From assembly GCF_001815985.1 (NCBI RefSeq), contig NZ_KV823552.1:62001-126000 (forward strand): 64,000 bases of DNA, given 5' to 3'. The notes under the pieces were generated by a model that saw only the letters and a list, made by a program, of their open reading frames with translations, made no database searches and was not told where the DNA came from. Origin of the DNA: Corynebacterium sp. HMSC27B11 (GTDB lineage Bacteria; Actinomycetota; Actinomycetes; Mycobacteriales; Mycobacteriaceae). How positions within the stretch are numbered: position 1 is the stretch's first letter; each line of letters opens with the position of its first letter. Shown here piece by piece: positions 16,263-24,926 of this stretch. Both the position numbers and the translations under genes were made by a program.

Positions 16263-17627
16263 CTAGAGCTCGAAGCGCTCCCACACGCGCTGCGAGGCCG
16301 AATCGCGGTTCCCCAGCACCTTGTCGAGCAGCTTCCACAAACCGTGCCCGAAGAGCTTAACCAGACCCCGGCGCTCGCTGGCCGAAACCGGGCGCACCGC
16401 CTGGTCGGGTTGCCCCAGGTAATTACCGATCTCGCGGGTCAGGTCCGCGGTGATCCAGTCATCCACCCGCACCCCGTCGATGGTGGTGAACGTCCGGGAC
16501 TCACCGCGGTAGACGAAGTGGCGGTCGAACATCCCCAACGCCTGGGGGACGGCCGCCGCGACGGCGGGGTCGAGTGCCAGGCGAACCAGCCCGATGGTGG
16601 TGTCCATGGCAGTGCTGCCCGTCGCCCCCGGCTCGTGGGTAGCGAAGCCCTTCGCCTTCAGGTAGCTCAGCATGTCCTGCACCTCGTGGGCGGCCAGACT
16701 CATCGTATTGCGCTGCGCCTGGTTCAGCCGGGGGTTGCCCGCCGCTGCCCGCAGCGCATCGCCGACGCCGCGTGGGTCGCCGTGGCCCAAAGCTACCGCC
16801 AGCCGCGGGGCCACCGGGGCGACCGCGAGGAGGAAACTGCCGTCGGTGAGCATGGAGTCCATCGCCACCACCGGGGTGACCTCGTAGGGCTCCGGGTCTG
16901 CCTGCTGCGCCCACTGCCCGACCGCTGCGAGCAGCCCGCCCGGTGGGATGTCACACGCCGGGTCCCCCTGGCTGCAGATGCTGCGGACCTTTCCCTCGTA
17001 GCGGTCAAAGGTCCCCGCCGGGCGGGAACCCAACAGGCCTGTGTGCTGCTCCGGGATCGGCCCGTGATTCGTGGTGATGAGGGTGGCGCCATCCTTGCTG
17101 CCCCGGCGCGGGTCCGCCAGCAGGTACGCCGCGATCACCTTCTCCGCCTGCTCCGGGGAGAGCTCCATCAACACGTCGCCGGTCACGTGCGCGCCCTGCG
17201 AGAAACCCGCGAGCGCGAACGCGGTCTCCGGGCATGCGGCCGAGACCTCGTCGATCCGCGCGCGCACTTTCTCGACGCCATCCGCCGCAGAGGCCGCGTA
17301 GTTCGGGAACCTCGGCAGGCCGATCTTCTCGTTGCTGCCCACGATGCCCGCGCTGCCGTAATAGGGCAGCTGCCAGCTTCGAACGCCCTCAAAGCGCTGC
17401 TCGGCGAGCTTGCTGAAATTCGTGCCCACCACGAAGCCCCGCGGGAAGTTCGGGTCATCATCCGGGTGGGCGTCCCCGGACCCAGAAGCACTAATGACCT
17501 CCACGGCTGGGCAAGGCGCGCTCGGCGTGGGGTTGACGTCCTGAATAGGGCTCGCATCAGCCTGCGGGACCCCAACAGCAGCGGCGACGAGCGGGAGGGA
17601 AACAAGGCAAGACACAAGGCGACGCAT
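16263..17627 (-). CDS. Secreted cutinase-family serine esterase with C-terminal extension
   Basis: The 454-residue product starts MRRLVSCLVSLPLVAAA, a Sec signal peptide with a likely cleavage after ADA (near residue 25). The cutinase fold is shown by AVEVISASGSGDAHP near the start, the nucleophile elbow LAGFSQGAHVTGDVLM and the Asp/His region near GDPACDIPPGG. Relatives in mycolic-acid bacteria are lipases or hydrolases of envelope lipids; substrate is unknown. About 200 residues beyond the cutinase domain are unusual for a plain cutinase and may be an extra helical domain. ATG 17627 has TACACT (17635-17640) 7 nt upstream, a leaderless start. It is divergent from menE. Confidence 0.82.
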   Translation of the reverse strand: MRRLVSCLVSLPLVAAAVGVPQADASPIQDVNPTPSAPCPAVEVISASGSGDAHPDDDPNFPRGFVVGTNFSKLAEQRFEGVRSWQLPYYGSAGIVGSNEKIGLPRFPNYAASAADGVEKVRARIDEVSAACPETAFALAGFSQGAHVTGDVLMELSPEQAEKVIAAYLLADPRRGSKDGATLITTNHGPIPEQHTGLLGSRPAGTFDRYEGKVRSICSQGDPACDIPPGGLLAAVGQWAQQADPEPYEVTPVVAMDSMLTDGSFLLAVAPVAPRLAVALGHGDPRGVGDALRAAAGNPRLNQAQRNTMSLAAHEVQDMLSYLKAKGFATHEPGATGSTAMDTTIGLVRLALDPAVAAAVPQALGMFDRHFVYRGESRTFTTIDGVRVDDWITADLTREIGNYLGQPDQAVRPVSASERRGLVKLFGHGLWKLLDKVLGNRDSASQRVWERFEL

Positions 17628-17634
17628 GGGCAAT

Positions 17635-17640
17635 AGTGTA
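17635..17640 (-). promoter_or_regulatory. -10 box (TACACT) of the leaderless esterase gene
   Basis: TACACT lies 7 nt upstream of ATG 17627 on the minus strand, and no Shine-Dalgarno is visible. Confidence 0.45.
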
Positions 17641-17722
17641 TTGCGCACGCTCCACCGCTCGGTTGATAGCCCCAACGATGCTCGCCTGCTCGGCCAGGCG
17701 ACGCCCGCGCCACCCAGCCAAG

Positions 17723-17728
17723 TAGAGT
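17723..17728 (+). promoter_or_regulatory. -10 box (TAGAGT) of leaderless menE
   Basis: TAGAGT is 7 nt upstream of the GTG start at 17736. Confidence 0.55.
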
Positions 17729-17735
17729 CGGACAG

Positions 17736-19082
17736 GTGAGTACTAATAATGAGACGCAAGAACTAGGCCGCTTCGGCGACCGCGGGGACGGACACTCGAA
17801 GTTCATTTACCCCGCGAAGATCGACGACGGCACCGGCATGGCAACGCTCGAGGCCTTCGAGGTCTCCGCGAAGAACCTCAAGGCTGCCCGCGGCATGCTC
17901 TCCCAGGTGCTGGACGGGCGCAGCTCGATCCTGCCCGTCCCCGCCGCCGACTCCCCGGACGCGGGTGCCAGCGACGAGCTGAAGAAGGTCATGCGGGCAG
18001 GCGAGCCGGTCGAGGCCGGCACCCTCGTGGCCACCACCTCCGGGTCCACGGGCACCCCGAAGGGCGCGCTGCTCTCCGCCGCGAACCTGCGCTCCTCCGC
18101 CCGCGCCACCGAGCAGGTGCTGCGCAAGAAGTTGAAGGTGGAGCCGGGCCCGTGGCTGCTGGCCCTGCCGGCCCACCACATCGCGGGTCTGCAGGTGATT
18201 CTGCGTGGCATGATGGCCGGTTTCACCCCGGTCGCGACCACCGCGTTGATCGAGGGCACGGGCTTTAGCGTGTCCGGTTTCGCAGCCGATGCCGCCGCGC
18301 TGAAGAAGCGCTTCCCGCACGAGGACCTGCACACCTCCCTGGTCCCGCCGCAGGTTCACTCCCTGCTGGAGTCCGAGGAAGGCATCGAGGCGCTGAAGCT
18401 CTTCGGCGCGGTCCTCATCGGTGGTGCGGCGCTGGGCGATAAGGCCCGCCAGCAGCTGGACGAGGCGGGTGTGAACTACGTCCTCACCTACGGTTCCAGC
18501 GAGACCAGCGGGGGGATGGTCTACGACGGCCAGGCGCTGCCGGGCGCGACCGTGCGCATCGAGGACGCGGACGCCAACGGCGCCGGCCGCATCGTCCTGG
18601 AAGGCCCGATGGTCGCCCGCGGTTACCGCAATAAGGACGAGGACTGCTTCCCCGAGCTCGGGGTGTACCGCACCAGCGACATCGGCGCCCTGGACGGGGA
18701 CACGCTGCGGGTGCTGGGCCGCGCCGACGGCGCGATCAACACCGGTGGCGTGAAGGTGCTTCCCGAGCAGTCGGAGAACGCCACCCGCTCCCACGCGGTC
18801 GTGGACGGCGAGGCGGTCTCCGAGGTCTGTGTTTCTGGTGTTTCCGACGAGCACTGGGGCGAGGCCGTGGTCGCCGTGCTGCGCACCGCTGGTGCTGAAG
18901 CTTCCGGCGAGCCGGTGGAGGTCACCGACGCCGTGCGCTCCTCCATGCGGGAGGCCGGTTGCGCGGATTACCTCATCCCGCGCCGCGCCTTCGCCGTCGC
19001 GGAGCTGCCGAAGACCGGCCCGGGCAAGCTGGATCGCATCGCGATCGCGGAGCTCGCCCGCCAGGCCGTCGCCGCGAACTAG
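17736..19082 (+). CDS. menE: o-Succinylbenzoate-CoA ligase
   Basis: This 448-residue enzyme of the adenylate-forming superfamily activates o-succinylbenzoate with ATP and CoA. The P-loop-like motif is VATTSGSTGTPKGALLSAAN, followed by YGSSETSGGMVYDG (A5 region) and the hinge YRTSDIGALDGDTLRVLGRA (A7-A8). The C-terminal catalytic lysine region is ELPKTGPGKLDRIAI. The length is typical of actinobacterial MenE. GTG 17736 fits a leaderless transcript. The stop overlaps by 4 nt with the stop of the convergent flavoenzyme gene. Confidence 0.93.
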   Translation: MSTNNETQELGRFGDRGDGHSKFIYPAKIDDGTGMATLEAFEVSAKNLKAARGMLSQVLDGRSSILPVPAADSPDAGASDELKKVMRAGEPVEAGTLVATTSGSTGTPKGALLSAANLRSSARATEQVLRKKLKVEPGPWLLALPAHHIAGLQVILRGMMAGFTPVATTALIEGTGFSVSGFAADAAALKKRFPHEDLHTSLVPPQVHSLLESEEGIEALKLFGAVLIGGAALGDKARQQLDEAGVNYVLTYGSSETSGGMVYDGQALPGATVRIEDADANGAGRIVLEGPMVARGYRNKDEDCFPELGVYRTSDIGALDGDTLRVLGRADGAINTGGVKVLPEQSENATRSHAVVDGEAVSEVCVSGVSDEHWGEAVVAVLRTAGAEASGEPVEVTDAVRSSMREAGCADYLIPRRAFAVAELPKTGPGKLDRIAIAELARQAVAAN

Positions 19083-21253
19083 AGGTTCTCCGTCACCACC
19101 CGCAGCGCGGAGACGGCCGCACCGTCCGTCTCCTGCAGCATCAGCGGGTCGGTGCGTGGCATGGGGGAAATCGTCATATCCGCGCGCATGTCCTGCAGCG
19201 GGATGCCAACCATGTGCACCCGCGGATCAACCTGCCCGTCCTCGTGGATCAAGCGGCTTGTTGCCAGCTCGACCTCCGGGGCACGGGAGGTAGAGCCATC
19301 ACCTCGCAGCCAGGTGCGCATGCGGCCGGCATCCTTGAGTTGCTGGCTCAGCGGATCGGCGGTGCTGCGCACGTCCGGCTTGTGCAGCCACGCATCCACC
19401 AGGGTGCGGGACTCCACTGGCTCCTCCCGGGTCACCGGGGAGGTCATGACGAACGCGGGTGTTTCGGGGTCGATCACCATCGTCGGGTGCGCGCCCAGGA
19501 AGCGAACGTAACCGGCGTCCACCAGGCACAGCAGCTCGGCGGTGCGGAAGGCCGGCGGCCCGGAGCCCACCATCTGGCCCACACGCTTGAGCTCCGCATA
19601 GGCACCCCGGCGGGACTCGGTGGTGAACCGGCTGGGCTCGTCCACGACGGCGGCGGGCTTGCGGGCCGCACCGATGGCCTGCAGGCCCATCTTCACCGCC
19701 GAATCGCGAGCGGACTGTGCCTCGGCGAGGTCCGCGGCCAAGCCATCGGCAATGCGCGCGGTGAGCTCGTCGATGCTCTGGCCCGCCTCCCCGGCCTGCT
19801 CCGCGAAACGCGCAACGGGATCGGCGTGATACGGCAGGTCAAAGCGGTTTTCCTTGAGCACCAGACCGTCCAGGCGGGCGTCCTCGTGCAGCCGCCACGG
19901 GTCGGTGTCCGGGTCGTCGATGAGCTCGCCGACCTTCTTTAGGACGTCAGGCTCGGCTGCCAGCAGGACCCGGTAGTAGGCCTCTTGTGCGTCCCGCAGG
20001 ATCGCCGGCCACAGGGTCTCGCCGAAGTCCAGGCTGTTCGCCGGGATCTGTGCGAGATCCAGCTCCGCAACAGCAGCCTTGAAGCGGGGCAGCCAGGCCG
20101 CGGGGGGCAGCGAGCCGAAGACCGGCTTCGGCTGGTACGGGTAGCCGTGGTGGGAGGTCACCACGAGCTTCGGCTCCCGGCCGGAGGGCTCATAGCGCAG
20201 CCCCGAGCGGGCCTCGGCGTCCGGGATAAAGCGCCCACCGCGGTCGATGGTGAGCATGGCCATGAGGTCGAAGAAGCCCATGCCCAGGCCGCGGACCAGC
20301 ACCTCCTCCTGGGATTCTTCCCAGGAGGGGATCTGGCTGATCTGCTGGTCGGCGGGATTGCCGGGGCGAACCCAGGTGAGGGCTGGGTGCATATCCACGG
20401 CGGATGCGGTGAAGCTCTCCATCGCATCGGGGGTGGTGTCGGCCCAGCCGATGGCCAGCACGGTGGCGTCCGCGAGGATCGTGGTGCCGTTGTCCAGAGT
20501 GATGCGGTCGCGGGCTGATTGGCCTTCGGCGTCGCCGTTCCCGGCGCCTGCCCCGGTTGCGGAGCCCGCCGGCACCTCCTCGATCTCGGTGGCGCGGGCG
20601 AGGTGCTGATGCACTGAAATCCCCTCCGGGAGCAAGCCCAGCACCACGCTGAACACCCAGCGCAGGTACTCGCCGTAGAGCGCACGGCTGGGGTGCGATT
20701 CGGGCCGGGTATCGGCGATCTCCGCGGCGTATTCCGCCAGGGACCACCCCGTACCCACGGTGGGGGCGGATTCTCCGGTCCCTGCCGTCCCGTCCGACAG
20801 GCGCTCCGCAGCCTGGGCTCCATCGTTATTCGAGGTCAGCGAGGCGTGTTCGCCCCCGACGCTCAGTGGGAGGCGAGTGAACAGATCTGTCTTTTTTCCG
20901 CGCGGATCCCGCTCTGGGCCCAGCTCTTCGCCGCGAATGAGCATGATCCACTCGTGCATGGTCGGCCCCTCCAGCACGGGCGCGGTGACGGTAGCTCCGG
21001 GCTCGGTGAAGAGGGTGACCGCATCGGCCAGAGTGTTCATGCACAGGGTCTTGGTCTGGTCGGTGCGCCAGACTTTCCCCTCCCCCGGCCGCACCTCGTC
21101 AACCACATGAATGTCCAGGTGAGTGGTGGTTTTACTCGGATCGAGCTGGCGGTATTCGGCGGCGAGGCGCTCCAGGATGGAAATACCTCGCGGGCCACCT
21201 CCGATGATCGCGATGGTGGGCGTTGAATCGGTCATGGTCCTTGGGCTGGTCAT
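19079..21253 (-). CDS. FAD/NAD(P)-binding flavoenzyme (NAD_binding_9-like), paralogue 1
   Basis: The 724-residue product opens with a Rossmann motif, TIAIIGGGPRGISILERLAA. It then shows the family stretches CMNTLADAVTLFTEPGATV, HEWIMLIRGEELGPERDPRG, LRWVFSVVLGLLPEG and EVLVRGLGMGFFDLMAMLT. These resemble proteins annotated as FAD/NAD(P)-binding with the pfam13454-type domain; their reaction is not established. It is homologous along its length to the product of 26656-28647 but has an extra insertion around residues 130-190. TAAGAT lies 7 nt before ATG 21253, which sets the start. It is divergent from the ABC importer operon, with 95 nt between. The PDVLKK segment is encoded with the AGGACGTCA motif on the other strand. 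Confidence 0.75.
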   Translation of the reverse strand: MTSPRTMTDSTPTIAIIGGGPRGISILERLAAEYRQLDPSKTTTHLDIHVVDEVRPGEGKVWRTDQTKTLCMNTLADAVTLFTEPGATVTAPVLEGPTMHEWIMLIRGEELGPERDPRGKKTDLFTRLPLSVGGEHASLTSNNDGAQAAERLSDGTAGTGESAPTVGTGWSLAEYAAEIADTRPESHPSRALYGEYLRWVFSVVLGLLPEGISVHQHLARATEIEEVPAGSATGAGAGNGDAEGQSARDRITLDNGTTILADATVLAIGWADTTPDAMESFTASAVDMHPALTWVRPGNPADQQISQIPSWEESQEEVLVRGLGMGFFDLMAMLTIDRGGRFIPDAEARSGLRYEPSGREPKLVVTSHHGYPYQPKPVFGSLPPAAWLPRFKAAVAELDLAQIPANSLDFGETLWPAILRDAQEAYYRVLLAAEPDVLKKVGELIDDPDTDPWRLHEDARLDGLVLKENRFDLPYHADPVARFAEQAGEAGQSIDELTARIADGLAADLAEAQSARDSAVKMGLQAIGAARKPAAVVDEPSRFTTESRRGAYAELKRVGQMVGSGPPAFRTAELLCLVDAGYVRFLGAHPTMVIDPETPAFVMTSPVTREEPVESRTLVDAWLHKPDVRSTADPLSQQLKDAGRMRTWLRGDGSTSRAPEVELATSRLIHEDGQVDPRVHMVGIPLQDMRADMTISPMPRTDPLMLQETDGAAVSALRVVTENL

Positions 21254-21260
21254 GTAGGCC

Positions 21261-21266
21261 ATCTTA
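21261..21266 (-). promoter_or_regulatory. -10 box (TAAGAT) of the leaderless flavoenzyme 1 gene
   Basis: TAAGAT lies 7 nt upstream of ATG 21253 on the minus strand; the sequence matches the TANNNT pattern used by many genes here. Confidence 0.45.
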
Positions 21267-21348
21267 TCGTGCAGGTTTTTCCGTGGTACCCTTGCCCTCA
21301 CCCCTTATAGACAGATCTGTTCATTTTTATCCATAGGAGGGAATACTT

Positions 21349-23043
21349 ATGTCCCCCGGCTTGCCCCGCACCGAGGGCACGTCCAGGCGCCGTACCCGGC
21401 GCCCCATCAGATCGGTGATCACCCTGCTCACCGCCGTCGTCCTCGGTCTCGGCGGACTCACCGCCTGCAGCAGCGCCGGTGGTTCCGAGGACAACCCCGC
21501 CGAGCTGACCTACCTCGACTCCCTCCCCTTCAATAACCTCTACCCGCCGACCGCGGGCTTCTACCCCAACGGCGGGGTCGTCAACAACATCACCGACCGG
21601 CTGCTGTGGCAGGACCCGGACACCCTCGAGCTCCACCCGTGGATCGCCACCGACCTGCCGGAGGTCAACGAGGACGCCACCGAGTTCACCTTCCGCCTGC
21701 GCGACGGGGTCACCTACTCCGACGGCACCCCGCTGGACGCGGAGAACGTCGTCAAGAACTTCGACCTCTTCGGCCTCGGGAACACGGAGAACAAGCTCAC
21801 CGCCTCCGAACAGATCAGCTCCTACGAGCGCGGCGAGGTTATCGACGATTCCACCGTCCGCTTCCACTTCAGCGAGCCCGAGCCCGGCTTCCCCCAGGCT
21901 GCCAGCTCCATCAACGCCGGGCTGCTGGCCAACGCCTCCCTGGACATGACAGACGAGGGTTTCGCCCCTGGTTCTGCCCGCAAGGTCATTGGCTCCGGCC
22001 CCTTCGTCATCACCGGCGAGAAGCGGAACCGCGAACTGACCTTGAGCGCCCGGGAGGACTACGACTGGGCGCCACCGGTCTTCGCCGAGCGCGGCCTGAA
22101 CACCGGGCGTCCGGAGCTGGACACCGTGCGCGTCGTCGTCGCCAAGGAGGACAGCGTCCGCGTCGGTGGACTCAAGGCCGGGCAGGCGGACATCGCCCGC
22201 CAAATCGAGGCCCCGGAGGAAAAGCACCTCGCCAAGGCCGGAATCAACATCCACGCAGCACCGACCAACGGCGTGAACAACGGCCTGGCCTTCCGCTTCC
22301 GCCACCCGCTGCTGCAGGACATCCGGGTGCGCCAGGCGATCATCGCCGGCGTGGATCGCGAGAAGATCCTGCGCACCCTGTTCTCCGACTCCTACCCGCT
22401 GGCCACCTCCACCCTCGCCCACACCGCGCAGGGCTACGAGGAGCAGAAGGGTGCCTACGAGTTCAACCCGGATAAGGCCCGCGCGCTCCTCGACGAGGCC
22501 GGCTGGACCGTCGGGCACGACGGTATCCGCACCAAGGACGGCAAGCGCCTGCGCCTCGTCGTCAACGACGCCCCACAGCAACCCCGCACCCGGGAGGTCG
22601 TCACGATGCTGCAGCAACAACTGCGCGCCGTCGGCATCGACGCGCAGCTGCACCCCGGCGACGTCGCCGCCCAAAAGGCAGCCCAGACGGACGAGAATCA
22701 GGTGCAGCTCAACCTCACGATGGTGGGCCGCGCCGACTACGACGTCATTAAAAGCCAGTACTACTCCGAGAACCGCAACGCGCTGCTGAACATGCACCCC
22801 GACGAATCCATCGGCGATGAGAAACTCCAGCAGCTCCTGCTCGACGTCGCGCAGTCCCCCACCGAGGAGGCTCGCGCGCGAGCCTCCAAGGCAGTGCAGA
22901 AGCACCTGACCGATAACGCCTACGTCCTGCCCTTCTTCGAGGAACCGCAGGTCTTCGGCGTGCACCCACACGTCCACGGCTTCCGCGCCGAGAGCATCGG
23001 CCGACCCTGGTTCTACCTGACCCGAAAGGAGGCCCAGCCATGA
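21349..23043 (+). CDS. Solute-binding lipoprotein of a peptide/nickel/metallophore-type ABC importer
   Basis: The 564-residue product belongs to the SBP_bac_5 family. The N-terminus is basic, then hydrophobic, and ends in the lipobox LTAC (Cys near residue 40), so it should be a membrane-anchored lipoprotein. Typical family segments are ITDRLLWQDPDTLELHPWIA, FTFRLRDGVTYSDGTPLDAE and VRQAIIAGVDREKILRTLF. Family ligands include oligopeptides, nickel complexes and opine metallophores; the ligand here is unknown. ATG 21349 has a strong AGGAGG. The stop overlaps the next start (ATGA), so it begins a tightly coupled operon. A perfect palindrome ACAGATCTGT (21311-21320) lies in its upstream region. 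Confidence 0.9.
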   Translation: MSPGLPRTEGTSRRRTRRPIRSVITLLTAVVLGLGGLTACSSAGGSEDNPAELTYLDSLPFNNLYPPTAGFYPNGGVVNNITDRLLWQDPDTLELHPWIATDLPEVNEDATEFTFRLRDGVTYSDGTPLDAENVVKNFDLFGLGNTENKLTASEQISSYERGEVIDDSTVRFHFSEPEPGFPQAASSINAGLLANASLDMTDEGFAPGSARKVIGSGPFVITGEKRNRELTLSAREDYDWAPPVFAERGLNTGRPELDTVRVVVAKEDSVRVGGLKAGQADIARQIEAPEEKHLAKAGINIHAAPTNGVNNGLAFRFRHPLLQDIRVRQAIIAGVDREKILRTLFSDSYPLATSTLAHTAQGYEEQKGAYEFNPDKARALLDEAGWTVGHDGIRTKDGKRLRLVVNDAPQQPRTREVVTMLQQQLRAVGIDAQLHPGDVAAQKAAQTDENQVQLNLTMVGRADYDVIKSQYYSENRNALLNMHPDESIGDEKLQQLLLDVAQSPTEEARARASKAVQKHLTDNAYVLPFFEEPQVFGVHPHVHGFRAESIGRPWFYLTRKEAQP

Positions 23044-24017
23044 CCGGCCGCCAGATCCTCGCCCGCATCGGCCAGGCGATCCTCGTGTTGTGGGCCACCT
23101 TCACCCTCGCATTCATCCTGCTCACCGCACTGCCCGGGGATGCGGTGGCCACCCGCTACGCCGACCCCGAGCTTGGGCTCTCCCCGGCGCAGATCCAGCA
23201 GATGCGCGACGTGTACGGCGCCGACGAGCCCACCCTCGTGCGCTACATCAGCTCTCTCACCGGCGCGCTGCGCGGGGACTTCGGAAACTCCCTGATGAAC
23301 GGCGAGTCCGTGACCAGCGCTTTGGGCGCTGCTCTGCCAAACACGCTCGCCCTGGCGCTCGTGGCTTTTCTGCTCGCCAGCGTGATCGCTCTGGCCCTGG
23401 CCACGCTCGCCGCCCCAGGCCGCAACAACCGGTTCAGCCGCTGGCTGGCCAATACTCTGGCGAGCGTCCCCTCCCTGCTGATCGCACTGCCCCCGTTCTG
23501 GCTGGGCATCATCCTGATCCAGGTGTTCAGCTTCACGCTGGGGTGGATCCCCGTCATCGACGCCTCCCCGACCCAGTCGATCATCCTGCCCGCCATCGCC
23601 ATCGCCCTGCCGCTGTCCGCGCCGATGGCCCAGGTGTTGCTCCGCGGGATTCAGGACGCCTCGGCCCAGCCCTTCGTCACCGTGGTGCGGGCCCGTGGGG
23701 CCAGCCACCACTGGGTGCTGTGGCGCAACGTCCTGCGCAACGCGATGCTTCCCGCACTGACCATCGCCGGGCTGACCTTCGGTGAGCTCATCGGCGGCGC
23801 TGTGGTCACCGAGGCCGTGTTCAGCCGCGCTGGCATCGGCGCGATGACCGTGGACGCCGTATCTAACCGCGATACCCCGGTGCTCATGGCCGTCGTCGTC
23901 ATCAGCGCCGCGGTCTACGTGCTGGTCAACCTGGCCGTCGATCTGCTGTACCCGGTGCTCGACCCCCGGCTGCGCAGCCGGGGCGCACAACCCGCCACCA
24001 CGAATGGGAGGGGCTAA
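23040..24017 (+). CDS. ABC importer permease, DppB/OppB type
   Basis: The 325-residue membrane protein begins MTGRQILARIGQAILVLWATF with the first helix, followed by ALPGDAVATRYADPELGLSP, as in DppB. The conserved EAA-type loop is VTVVRARGASHHWVLWRNVL. About six transmembrane helices are predicted. It forms the membrane channel with the next permease and overlaps the binding-protein gene by 4 nt, which implies translational coupling. Confidence 0.92.
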   Translation: MTGRQILARIGQAILVLWATFTLAFILLTALPGDAVATRYADPELGLSPAQIQQMRDVYGADEPTLVRYISSLTGALRGDFGNSLMNGESVTSALGAALPNTLALALVAFLLASVIALALATLAAPGRNNRFSRWLANTLASVPSLLIALPPFWLGIILIQVFSFTLGWIPVIDASPTQSIILPAIAIALPLSAPMAQVLLRGIQDASAQPFVTVVRARGASHHWVLWRNVLRNAMLPALTIAGLTFGELIGGAVVTEAVFSRAGIGAMTVDAVSNRDTPVLMAVVVISAAVYVLVNLAVDLLYPVLDPRLRSRGAQPATTNGRG

Positions 24018-24020
24018 ACC

Positions 24021-24926
24021 ATGACCACCACACTGACCTCTCGGCCCTCGCTGCGCTCCCGGCTAACCGGTCGCAACCTTCCCCGCCCGCGGAAAGCGGG
24101 CTGGGGCGCGGTCGTCTCCGGGCTCATCGTTGTCATCGCACTGGCCTGGGCACTCGTGCCGGGGCTGTTCGCCTCGGGCGACCCCGTGAACTCCGGTAGC
24201 ACCGCCCCGCTGCTGCCGCCGAGCACCGAGCACTGGTTCGGCACCGACGCCGTCGGCCGCGACCTCTACACCCGCGTGGTGTGGGGCACCCGGCAGTCCC
24301 TGCTCGGGGCGCTCATCGCGGTTCTGCTCGGCATGATCATCGGCACCCTGCTGGGTGTCATCGCCGGGTCCTCCCGCGCCCGGCGCGGCTCCAGCACAGG
24401 TGGTAAGGGCAGCTGGGTGGACACGCTGATCATGCGCATCGTGGACGTCCTGCTCGCCATCCCGGCCCTGCTGCTCAGCCTCTCGGTGATCATCGTGCTG
24501 GGTTACGGCTCGATCAACGCGGCCATCGCCGTGGGTATCACCAACGTCGCGATGTTCGCCCGGCTCGCCCGCTCCGAGGTGCTGGGCGTGGCGTCCTCCG
24601 ATTATGTCGAGGCCGCCTACGCCTCCGGCGGCACCCGTGCCTCCGTGCTGTGGCGGCACGTCCTGCCGAACTCGCTGACCCCGGTGCTCGCGCTGGCGGC
24701 CCTCCAGTTCGGCAGCGCCATCCTGCAGCTGTCCACCCTGAGCTTCCTGGGCTACGGTGCTCCGCCACCGACGCCCGAGTGGGGCCTGATCATCGCCGAG
24801 GGCCGGGACTTCATCGCCACGTCCTGGTGGCTGACCGTCCTACCGGGCCTAGCCATCGTCCTCGTCGTCCTGGCGACCAACCACCTCAGCACCGTCCTCC
24901 GCGACCGGGAAGGAGCCCGCTCATGA
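24021..24926 (+). CDS. ABC importer permease, DppC/OppC type
   Basis: The 301-residue membrane protein has the DppC N-terminal helix (VVSGLIVVIALAWALVPGLF). The periplasmic motif is HWFGTDAVGRDLYTRVVWGT. The EAA loop is YVEAAYASGGTRASVLWRHV. GGGAGGGG precedes ATG 24021, only 3 nt after the previous stop. Its stop overlaps the ATPase gene start as ATGA. Confidence 0.92.
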   Translation: MTTTLTSRPSLRSRLTGRNLPRPRKAGWGAVVSGLIVVIALAWALVPGLFASGDPVNSGSTAPLLPPSTEHWFGTDAVGRDLYTRVVWGTRQSLLGALIAVLLGMIIGTLLGVIAGSSRARRGSSTGGKGSWVDTLIMRIVDVLLAIPALLLSLSVIIVLGYGSINAAIAVGITNVAMFARLARSEVLGVASSDYVEAAYASGGTRASVLWRHVLPNSLTPVLALAALQFGSAILQLSTLSFLGYGAPPPTPEWGLIIAEGRDFIATSWWLTVLPGLAIVLVVLATNHLSTVLRDREGARS

